Assembly: GCA_008360955.1 (NCBI GenBank) | Contig: LUCM01003393.1 | Location: forward strand, 59,098 to 123,097 | DNA from: Fasciolopsis buskii | Taxonomy: Eukaryota; Platyhelminthes; Trematoda; Plagiorchiida; Fasciolidae | DNA length: 64,000 nt | Reading direction: 5' to 3' | In this document: positions 36,031 to 47,300 of the stretch, piece after piece | How positions within the stretch are numbered: position 1 is the stretch's first letter | Layout of the letters: each line of letters opens with the position of its first letter | The notes under the pieces: generated by a model | The model's database searches: none | What the model saw: only the letters and a program-made list of their open reading frames with translations | Told to the model about the DNA's origin: nothing | Position numbers and translations under genes: made by a program

Positions 36031-36107
36031 ATGATTAGTAGTAACGGTATTAATAATAGTAGTATTGGTACTTGTAGTAGTAGTCGTAGTAGCAGTAATG
36101 GTATCTG
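36031..36107. repeat. (GTA/TAG)n-rich trinucleotide block
   Basis: Imperfect GTAGTAGTAGTCGTAGTAGCAG and AATAATAGTAG units over about 77 bases. Smaller, similar blocks occur near 5370-5430 and 21445-21490. Confidence 0.6.
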
Positions 36108-39100
36108 ACATCACAGTCAAAATGTCGTAGAGCTGAGCATCTGTGTCGTTCTCAGCACTCAAGATCTTTTTTACTTAGATCAGTCGACAAAAACGGTAAA
36201 CTTCGACGGACGGGAGACATGGATCCTTCATAAACTTGATTTGCCTGCATGCACGTCTGTTTGTGTGATTAGGGTGGGCGAGCACGTAAGCGATCCAGTG
36301 CGCACGAAATTCTATTGTCTTGACAACCGTGCTGCTTGCAACAGAAATTGTTACTTACAATCAGTGAGTAGTATGAATACGGATGAAGAAGACCGTCAAC
36401 CCAGGTATGACACGAAAGCTGACAAGCGCGGAAGCAAGATGGTGATGGCACATGAGTTGATATAAATGAGAAACAGAGGAACAGAAATAAATGAGAGTTT
36501 TGCACTTGCGTGAGGCATGAATTGACAGGAATTTCAATCCATCAAGCTATACAGAGAAAATAATGCCCCGTCGGTGCTTCCAAAAACAAGAGAAACCCGA
36601 GTGAATGAGATTATAATATCGGGATTGGGATACACGGGGCCGCTGGCACCTCCAGGATGGTTATAAAGTTCAAAATGGAAAGTTTCAAACGAATTAGTGT
36701 TAGCTGTATAAACCGCGATACTGGCAAGCTTCAGGAGCGCCAGTAAACAGACGGAAATTCGAGCCGATTAACTGACAGTTCAATTCAATACGGTGGATCT
36801 GTCAAAGCGAAACAATAGGAAAGTTCTTCAACGTCTGAATCTCGGGTGGCAAATGTGTGTGCAAGCGCACAATAAAGCGATCACGTGTGTCTGAAAGGCT
36901 AAAGCCAGACAACAAGTTAGAGAACGGCTGAAAGTTCGAAATGCTCAAATATAATGGAATGGTGGGGTGGGAGACTGTTTGTTCACCTTTCGGATTTGTT
37001 TCTGCTAATGCTGTGCTGTATCTTGTAGGCAAGACTGCAACCAAACGACTTGGAAATACGAGAGGATTGGTATGACAGATTTGAGTTTTATGCGCGACGA
37101 CGACAAAACAGAACGTACTTCGCGAGGTGTCCCGACAAAGTCGAGCGAAATGTGAAGAAAACAAGTAAGTCAATATGATGACTGCGTGATTCTCGGGTGT
37201 GACAAAGTAGCAGCAAGAACGAACAAGCTCCACTCCTACGAACCAGTGCTACCAGAATGCATTGAAGTGTTCATTCCACCGCTATGGTTGTTTGATATTT
37301 GCTTATTGATTCGTGCACGCTCCTCCGGAGGCAAATTCGGCCTGTTGTATTTCAACCACGGAAGGGATTCGTTGAAGATCTACACGCGAATTTGATAGAA
37401 AATGATTAAGTGCAAAAGTAGGATTAGGTTTGAGCAGTGGGCGGGGAGAACGTAATTAATGTTCTAAAAACGTGTGCCTGGGTACACAACGCGAACCATA
37501 AGTAAGACCGAGGAGAATCGCAATCTATGTTTCGGTTGATTCTGACCGGAACCCACTATGCACAGCCAACGACCAACTTACCCGTAAAAACTGAAATTAC
37601 TTTACAGCTCTCTCATCTCGATTACAAAACATTCATGGAAATCAACAGCCATAGAAGTGGCACATCAGAGGCGCTACATGAGCCATCCGAAACCCGGAGA
37701 CCTGGTGTTAACGTTAGAAGAGACATTTCAGAGTTAGTCCAAATTATCTCGTAGGTGCTCGACTTACATACGCCAACCCCAGGGTGTTCTTTGTACACTA
37801 TGAGGCAAAGTGAATAGATGAGCTTTGAATTTGCCCTCACGGTTTTCAGTGCTACTGTGTGACAAGTAATTTCGAAATCACTGTAATATTGTCCGGCAGC
37901 CACTACCTCGAATTAAATAACTTGGCGATAGTCATGTCAGAAGTGACTGTTCCGGTGTGTTAGCATCTGGGATCAATTGTCTTAATAATGTCCTGGTCAT
38001 CCTATTTCTACAACAGAAAATATAGCAAGTAATCAGCAGTGCTGCAATGAAACCTATCGTTGATCGGCAATCAATAAGAAATACACAAAGAGAGCCATCC
38101 TCGCAGGTTTATGAGCAAAATTTCGGTGCTACTGAGGTCACGTGTAGCCATAAAATATTCGATTTCAGTGTTGGAAAACCATTCGTCCCTCTTTCGTTCT
38201 ACGCGAAGGCATAGTTATAATAAATAGGATGAACCTTTATTCCCAGAAATCGACTGCACCTCGATCTTCGTCAGACATGGATGTGACCAAAGGGTTAAGA
38301 GAGCAGTACTTCCAATCAGTGTGCGGATGATCCTGGGCATCACAAATGTGTCTGCTTGTGTGTATGTGAAAGACAGAAACTGTCAGACAGACAAATGTAC
38401 CGAGGGCATCTTACTGAGTATCGGCCTGAGACAGGCGATTATTCGGATATGATTTCCTGACCATTCAAACAGAGTCGCGGCAGCATAACAGACTGAAAGG
38501 ACGGTTTTTGCGCACGTAACGACGGGGCACATAGGCTAGAAATAAAGATCTGGTAATCGGTCACGATCTTCAGAAACTTGCTTCATATTTCGTACCAAGA
38601 AAATTTGCTCAAGTGAAAAATGATCAACTCCGGGAAACAAGCCGAGCTTTTATAAAAAAGTCAATTTAGTGTCTTAATTCCACTTGAGAATGGAACGTTG
38701 AGAACAAGAAGACCTAATTTCGTCAAATGGATGACACACAAAGCATGGAAGAAACGACTTGACTTTGACCGCCATAAATCGAATTCGGCCTACCTGATTC
38801 GTCGATCGGATTAATGCGAAATAGAATACTGCAGGTATAGAAGTGCCAAATAGGAGGGGACATCCAAAACAGCAAGACCGCACCGATGTGGTGCAAAGTA
38901 AGACATGCCTTTCGACAGTACACGAACAAACATCAGAGGTGCGTTGAATTTCAACTGTATGACAATAAAAATTTAAAATTTTTAGTCGTTGGGACCATAC
39001 ACCCTGCTTAAACGAAAAATTGCTTGAAGTAGAACAAATGGTACCTAGTGTCTGATCTAGATAGTTCCGTATCTCCCGTCACACATGCAACCAAGTGTCA

Positions 39101-39635
39101 TGCTTGATTGACTGATCGACCGATCAGTATCGAGGAGACCATACAAGTAAGGAGTTCACTCCAATTTTCCCAACCAAGCCCATTTCGCAATTCCACATTT
39201 CAGTTTTGGGTGTTTCTGCACATTGTCAATGAAAACAAAGTGAAGTAGATAGAAGCGTAAAAAGTTAATAAACATAGAGGGGAAATTTGAATAACAAAAA
39301 TTTAGTTGGAGGTAAAACGACTGACGAGGCTTACAGCTATTGTTTGAGCTGTTCAGCCAAATAAAACTACGACGTACTGCACAAATTAAATTACAGGATG
39401 AAATGTTGCTCTTGAACTAAGATCATCAATTTATCTCCTGTTATCTCTTTTGTCGTTGTTTGGTCTGTGATTTCCCTTAGAGTAGTCAACCAGGACGCAG
39501 TAACACAGGAGACCAACTAAGCGTGAAATCAGCAAACGTGCAAATGAAATTGTTTTCATCACGAAAATCGGTCGGTGGAAAAATGTCATTCTGACAGGGC
39601 TCGCTAAACAACCGACATTGTCACATCTAACGGAC

Positions 39636-39700
39636 GTTAGTTAAGTGGTCAGCAATACGACATTTTGACTTGAATATGGCGGGTTCGACTCCTTCCTCCA
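39636..39700 (+). repeat. tRNA-like segment (possible SINE head)
   Basis: GTTAGTTAAGTGGTC (A-box-like, 39636-39650) and the consensus B box GGTTCGACTCC (39682-39692) have the right order and spacing for a tRNA-derived promoter. An imperfect inverted repeat around GTGGTCCACAG/CAGACCACAG follows. Confidence 0.35.
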
Positions 39701-40589
39701 CATAGTGGTCCACAGTTTGCCGCAGACCACAGTCTGAAAATGGTGTGCTTTGTAGTTTCATTAATGAGGGAAGTAAAAGATAGAAGCTACAAAATAACCG
39801 ACCACATATCACGTGACAGACTTTAAACAAAGCTGACGGTTTCAGGTTCTAGGTTCAGACCACTAACCTTTCGGATATTGATGTCCTACGCGTCAAAAGT
39901 GGCAGCTGATCCAATGATTTCTATTCCAAATTCATCCGTAATTCAAGCAACAATAAGTCCTTTATCTCATACCGCTTCCCCACCATGAAGTGATTCCGAA
40001 AGTCAACTCCAACATCCATGTGTGAAAGTTACGTTCTAGCTAGGATGGTAAAAAAACATCGGCTAAAATCACGAAGGTTGCCACAAATTAGCTCCAACTG
40101 GTTGCTACAGTCGATGATACAGAGCCCAGCTGGTTCTTGGCTGAACTACAAACTCATTAACGTGAATAGAACGAAATTCGAATTCGATAAGTCACTGTAG
40201 TTCGGACATGTTCGTGAAGAGCGAAGTGGAACAATGACGACCACGTTATGCAGATCAGTTTTTGTTCACAAAACGCACTGAGGTGACCGATTCTTACACT
40301 ATGAAACCTACCCAAGACCGTCTCAGAAGGAGGAACACATTATTATCTAATCAAAGGTCCTTTGCATCTGTTATTTGTTGATCAGAAACCATGACATTGG
40401 AATTTAAAGAGAATTCACTAAGTACTGAATAGTAGTAACGAGTCGAGTGGGAACTCAGTTCCCCACGTCAGTCCAGGTGACAGCAAGATTCAAATCTATT
40501 AACCAGCTGACCATTGCGATAGGAGTTTAAATTAGCAGTACTAACCGGAGTCACTGATGCACTTGTAGACAAATGTCAGATAGTCTCAC

Positions 40590-40754
40590 GTTTGCGGCTG
40601 TGAAGAGCAACCAAAAAGCGAGCAAAGAAGCTTTGCGTCGGTGAATTCGCGAGAAGACAACCGACTTCTTCCGTGAATATCTCGATTCTGGAGGTGCAAA
40701 GTACTCGCTCGACATTGGAGTCGGCTTCATGCGTATCCACACAGGCAATTTAAA
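40590..40754 (-). CDS. Candidate 3' exon of the tau-like gene (weak)
   Basis: Acceptor TGCTGATTAG in phase 0 as required, 55 open codons starting FKLPVWIRMKPTPMSSEYFA, donor GTGAGA in phase 0. There is a basic, Ser-rich centre (SRYSRKKSVVFSRIHRRK). The pyrimidine tract is poor, the end is hydrophobic, and there is no family similarity I can name. Confidence 0.18.
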
Positions 40755-41289
40755 CTAATCAGCAATCACACAAATTCACTTTGCATAAGATAGCAGCGGA
40801 TACTGTACTTTGAAGATTTCCTATTTCTCTAACTTACAGAGATAACGCACAGTTCATATCAAAACTAGTCCCACATCATATTAGCGCCCGAACGGAAAGT
40901 GAATCGCACAGTTTTAAAAAAGGCATGAAAGAAATAGACCAGCCGGCTCAGTGAATACCATATGCACTGGGTTTAAAGGTGGCATGCATAAGCTCCAAGG
41001 CTGGATGGAAAAGAAAGCAATTTTCTACGGGGAAGTAGTACAATATACCGTTTTTCGCAGTCATTTCGATTTTATTTTGATGATTTTCGATGGACATACT
41101 GGCCGACCCAAATGCGCATTCTAACTTATTATTGACGTCGAAACCTTGATGTAGGAAATCGTTCGAAGAGTAGCTTCCGAATCGAATTACATCTTGAGAG
41201 GAAAGAAGCATCTGCTAGCAGCAGACATACTGCGGATTTTGTCGATAATCTTGGGTCCCAGTAGGACGAAGACGGAGAAGCAAACTCAC

Positions 41290-41385
41290 TTGAACATCAC
41301 CGCCGCCAGGTCGATGATTCGCATTTTTCAGTGATCCCACTTTCGACTTTGCGGTTTTATCGAATTCCAGTTTATGTGTGATAAT
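41290..41385 (-). CDS. Tau-like exon, fourth repeat
   Basis: Acceptor GGATATCGGTAG, phase 0; 32 codons IITHKLEFDKTAKSKVGSLK then NANHRPGGGDVQ, donor GTGAGT, phase 0. Joined to the previous exon it forms VQIITHK. The donor implies at least one further exon at lower coordinates, encoding another repeat or the tail, which I could not identify. Confidence 0.9.
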
Positions 41386-44300
41386 CTACCGATATCCAGA
41401 GAGTAAAAAAAGAAGAGGGCAGGACAAGAATCGCTCTTATTGTGAGATTGTTGCCTGAAGTGACGGTTACAGTTGGTTGTTAGATTGCCCAAATTCAGAG
41501 ATAGAAGAAAATGTGTCGATTACTGTAAGCACACATAGAAACACATTAATTGCACGAGGTAATTCGGACAACATGCGAGTTAATTCACAACTTGGGTTGA
41601 ATAAACAACTAGAGCTACGAAGAACAAGCAATAAAAAACAGGTAACTTCGGCACCAATCGATCACGTGAGGATATCTGATTTTTTAGACTATACCATCTC
41701 AGCTAACAAGAAATAAGGAAGAAAATCCATCAGAAAATACACTAGCTGACCTTAGGAAAATCAAAACTGTCACTTTCAAATATCCGAGTAGAATTTACTG
41801 CAACCTGGTCAACTAGGATCTTCATGACCCCGTTCTTGGAGAACTTAAGCCCAACCGGGGACATTACAACTTGTGCCAGGGTTCAAACACACTCGTGGGG
41901 ATGGAAAATATCCAGCAACCGTGACTAATCACATCATCTGTGCACATCGAGTTTCTTCAGATCACGGGGCTTACTGTATTCGGCTCGGTGGAGCTCCTCG
42001 CCTTTTGGGAGCGGTATAAAACCGGTGAAATTTAGTCTCCTAATTTCTTTTGGATACCCAGTTACTGCCTTAAGACAGACCACTGGTCTCTCAGTCACAA
42101 CCAACATGGACCGCAGGTGGATGCAATGAAACGGACAAATTAAAACATTCGCATGCATTAAATGTTTCCGGAGTACCAATATTCGTTTGTGTGCTTCGCG
42201 TCGAAATTACTGGTAACCGTGCGAATTGATACTACACTGAAAAGTGAGGATTCAAACGCAACTGAACCAGCGCATATCCCGTGTGTGCGAAGAGAATGGA
42301 TTTGAAAAAAGGGAAAAGATATAAAGACTTACAATCAGATAACGCAGTATGCAATCACTTAATACTACAATCCTATGACTTATCAAAGGCATTACAATTA
42401 ACGGACACATTACCAACTGAGGTTTAGTGTGTGTGATTTTGAGAACAGAGTTTTAATCGATTCCACTCACAGTTAGCGCACCTTATCGGCCAACGAATCT
42501 CACCGATAAGCGGCTAATTTTCGCACATTCTTGAGTGCGCACCCTTTGACTGGCTGTGCTACGATAATGTCATTTTTTTCGTTATTTTCTTGTCGGATAT
42601 TTGGTTCGATTATGATCTCCGTTCGCCACTACAATCGCTCAGAATTACTTTTGTTCAAAAACCGTATCATTTCTCAACATGGTCTAGGATCACGCATTGC
42701 TGCGCCCCGAAGATCTTATCCAGTTAAAAGAGGCACTCGTCCTGACTGGCAGGCAGCTTTTAAATGCACCCTTCCAGCCAAGATGCCCATTCAAGCATCG
42801 TTGAGTACCAACACCCGCTCTCTGTTTACGAAAATGTCGGATCTGTCCCTCACACTTCAATTACCGATTCATGTTCACACTTGTGTCATCTACATGCAAG
42901 AATCGTAGCTGAACCCGGATATCGCTGACTCATTGGTTTCGATAGACAGCTTCAGACTCCATCGGCAGGACAGAGTTTCGAACAAGAAGAAGATTGGAGG
43001 CGGTGTGGTAACATACGTAAATTCCTTCTGGTCCGTCATGTCCGAAGTTATTATTACGTACTCGCTAAACGGAATTGACAGTGCTATCCTAGGTTTTCTC
43101 GCCATACCAGTACAATCATAACGAACCTATATATTGCCCCTTTTAGCTCGCAACACAACATCACACCTTTTTTCGACTCTTTTCTAGTGTGTATTGTTCC
43201 ACTTCTTGGGGATAATCTGCATATTATTCAAAGTGATTTCAATAATGAATCTACCCTACCACTGATTTGATCTCACAGGCTTATGCGTTTTTTCCCACCA
43301 GAAGCGGCTCCATTGTAGTTAGGGATATTACCAACCACCCTGATTTATTTACCCTGAAACTGCGTGCTCCTATTTCAAATAGTGATCATTTTCTGCTTCT
43401 GTTAAGACCCAAGATATATTCTAGGTCAGCCTTCCATTCCTTCAAGCAAACAAATCAAATCCGAGTTCGTCTCCGAAACTTTACACATAACATTCTTATT
43501 CCTCTTCAGAAATCCCTTTCACTCGCATCTGCCTGTTTCTCTTTTGAACACCTGCTCAATGACAATGACAAATTTTTCACAGAGACGGCCAAGGCAATCT
43601 TTGATATCCGCTGTCTCAAATGGCCGTATCTCCACCCAGAAACTGGAACCTCTAAGACGACGCAAGGAGCACTTCTACAAATCCCGTGGGAACTCAAGCA
43701 TGCGGTATATTACCAACCTAATAAAGGTCGAAAACAGACGCATTGACACATTCGCCAGTCAACTGTTGAGTGGTAACAACAATCGATTCCTATGGCAAGG
43801 CATTCGACTGTGTAAGAAGAAAAAGAAACGCGAGATGTTATGCGGATGTCGACAGCATCAATCATTCTCTCATCTATCCTCCCACTTACACCCTAGTCAT
43901 ATTTGGACAGGGTGATGATATGACAGTTACAAGTTTTTCTAGGGAAGAGGTGCTCGAACTTCTCCGCACCACTAAAATCACCACAGGGGTTGGTCCTGAT
44001 AGTCTGTCCTTAGCTCTTTTAAGGCATGGTGCTGTGGCTCCGACCGATGTTTCTACTTCTCTAAGTAACTCGTCATTAATCTCGTCTTCTATCCCTAACT
44101 GTTGGAGACCCGTCACTATTATTCCCATCCCAAAATCTAACGATTCTATCGCTTTAGCAAAACGCTTTCGCCCCATCACCTTAACATCTGGTCTTAAACT
44201 GGCAGAGCGCGGTATACCTAAGCGCCTGCTTTCTTCTATGTATCCCCTGACGATCCTTTTTAGTTTGCCTAAAAATCCAACAGGTCCACTTTGGACGCTG

Positions 44301-47300
44301 TCGCCTCCCTCATTCACCACATTTGTAAGTCCTTAAACGCATCAGTGAAATCTGTGCGTTGCGCCTTTCCAGACGATTCGTCGGCATTTGATTCGGTCCC
44401 ACGGTCTCTACTACTACACAAACTGGAAACATTTAGTTGTGCCACGCCTTTATTAGCATGGCTGTCTGATTACTTTATTAATAGATCCCAGTGCACACAA
44501 ATGGATGGTAAGATTTCAAAACCGTTGACTAACAACCCAGCCGTGCTACAGGGTGCTATTCTTTCACCGTTTCTTTTCTCCACTTGAATCAGCGACTTAT
44601 CGACTAGCTCACTCTTTCATCTGTTTAACTATGCTGATGACGTTGCTTCCTTTCAAGCCGTTTCGAACACCGATGATTTTCAAAGTTTTTCCAACAGCCT
44701 ATCTTCTGTTTACGATTTCTCTGCACGAGCTGGTTTAACTCTCAACACATCTAAATTTTTCGAATATCTGTTCTCTCTCTCGATCAGCCTACCCAACCGA
44801 AACGTCTTCAATCAACTCAAAAACACTTATCAGGGTTGATTGTGTGAAATATCTAGGAGTTACTATTGATAAAAAATCTGAAGTGGACTTCTCACATTTC
44901 TACCTGTGCAAAGAATCTCCGACGGCTGTCATTTCAAATCAAGAAGCTTCGGTACTACAAGGTGAAACAAAGTACCATCTCCCGATATATATACCAATGT
45001 GTTTTTCCAATCATTCTTTACTGTTCTCCTGTTTTTATTACAGGTTTACTTAAAAAAGACTAAAATTCTTCGCGAGGGATTATCAGTTATTATCCGGGTG
45101 TCTTTCATATCACTAACTGAATTGTTTCTTAATCTATGTGATCAGCACTCATCAGCATGTAAGAAATTTGCACACAAAATATTTTCAGATCCCACGCATC
45201 CGATGTTTAACGATCTTTCAAAGTGTCGCTCTCATATTTCAACATGACCCAATTCCCGTCCCATACACTCTAGAGTCAATACCTATAGGAACTCCACTAC
45301 TGTCCCATATTCAACACGCATTTTGACAAACCGTGGCCGAGTTTCACCCGAATTCCTGAACAACCTATCATGATGTGCTAAGATTATTCCTCAATGAGTT
45401 TTTTTCATACTTTTACAAGGTGATGAGTGTACATTATTTTTGACTGAAATGCGACTTCATGTATTGTACGCAAAAATCTATATAATGCAATACAATGTAG
45501 TGCAAAAACACGCAGGAATGAGTTTGACCCTGGTTTCATAAGGCAGTCTAATATTGAACAATTGATGAATTGTAAGTAGTATCCGGAGCACACGACCGGC
45601 TTCGTGATTGTTGCCGCCCGTCAGGTATTTGTCCCGGTACTTTCCTCCCCAAGCATCCTTATACTCATTCCATTCACATACTTTGGAAGCCGTTACAAGA
45701 AATAAAAGAACTTCCAAAATAACGGGGTTGATTCGTTGAGTGGCTCCGATTTGCCATAAGTTTGAAATCTGCGAGTTTATCTAAACAGCACTTACAGAAA
45801 TACGTACCCCCGAAGACAACGTCGTCGGTGGAAGTGGTAGTCAGCCGACGTTTCAGCTTATCAAGGGCAACTCTTTTCTAATGATTTTCAGTCATTTTCA
45901 AGAAGGAATCCTTAATTATCCAAAGATATGATCCGACAGCAAATAAACTTAAGCTAATACGTCAATCGGACACTCAAAACGTTAAAATTTACAGTATCCA
46001 GCAGATCATTTGGTAGAGTGGGTAAAATTTACTGCTACAGCAAAGTGAACACGACGCTTGTTTGATATCTTCCACTACGGTTCCACGAAAGGGCCTCTAG
46101 GGACAGGATTCGTCGGTTGGCGACGGTTGTACGCATCGTAGGAAGAGGCGCGCGGCAAATCGAGTATCCAACCGGCTGCTTGTATTGCCTTGAACCAAGC
46201 AATGCGAGAAAAGTGCCAAACACGTTGATGATACCAATTTCTACCAAAACCAATCGGATGACTGTAACTTCCTCAGTCCAAGCAACATCAAAACAGGAGT
46301 GGAACACGCTCAGTATGATGTGCAGTAGAACCACTCTAATTAAGGTTTGCGAAAAATTTCGAAAGTCTAGAAGTATAGCAAGTTCACGGATACGTGTAGC
46401 AAGGACAACGTAGGGAATCTGGGATGGCACGAAAAACCCGAATAAAATAGTGCCCACAAATCCATACAATGCTTCCAAAACCAACAGTGCAGCGCATTTT
46501 GGAGCGTGACTTATGAAAATGTTTTCCAGCACCCGGACTAGCCGAAATAGTCGTCAAAAATTTTTGACCCGGTAATGGAATTTTGTTATTTGTACTCATC
46601 AAATTGTACAAAAAGTGAATGATCTCTACAAAATACTGTCCATACGGAGAATGCCGCATTCAAATTTAGCAGTTAAGTGAATCATCAAGAGGCTACCAAA
46701 ATTTTCCACATGGCAAGAGGTAACAAACAATGTAGATGTGCCTGCAGTGCCAATGGGGTATGGATTCGGCACATCTAGGAAATTCTTTTTCCTTGATCAT
46801 ACTGTAACTGATTCAAATTACCAGCTGTGCCCGTGAAACAAAAAGTATTGAATGGACCACCACGAAAAAGAGGCGCTAACTTCTATGGTTGCTCATTCGG
46901 AATTTAAGTGCCAATCGTTTCTGCATGACAATAGTTATTTTTACGACATGTTTAAGACAAGAGTGCAGTGAAAGGGGCATGTCCTACAGCCAACAGGGCT
47001 GGCAATCAACATTCCGAAACTGAGTGGCATAGAATCACATAAGGTCCAAATAGGTCAGGAGCGGTAACGACCCGGGAGACAGCGAATGTTCATCTACTAC
47101 TAACAGAAATTCGAAGTATAGATACATTTTTTCTGGATATTCTGTAATCGGCAACTCTGTCAGTTGTATCACTCATTCGAAATAATTACCACACGTTCAT
47201 TACCAAAGACCAGTGCGGGTGAATGCGGAAATTGTGACATTTCCTACACGGGAAACAAAAGGTACGAACAACTTAGGACAAAAAATGAGCACGACATGAA

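Larger units (their letters stand above)
27757..41289. other. Region between annexin and tau-like repeat exons
   Basis: Spacer between the convergent genes; it may include unrecognised 3' exons of the tau-like gene. Recognised here: an RTE fragment (34850-35480), two tRNA-like segments, a trinucleotide block (36031-36107), a small ATTCTCAG triplication (28438-28462) and one candidate plus-strand exon (29823-30005). A GC-rich block at 33960-34300 looks repeat-like but is unidentified. Minus-strand open frames at 30238-30648, 34445-34849 and 36802-37233 have no recognisable product. Confidence 0.5.

Noticed and set aside
37760..37903. Minus-strand YKEHPGVGV as a degenerate tau-like repeat
   Set aside because: Only one glycine pair of PGGG is kept and the preceding SKLIYSL is out of register with SK-x-GSL.
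43886..44320. 144-codon minus-strand open frame
   Set aside because: Shadow of the plus-strand CR1-like reverse transcriptase.
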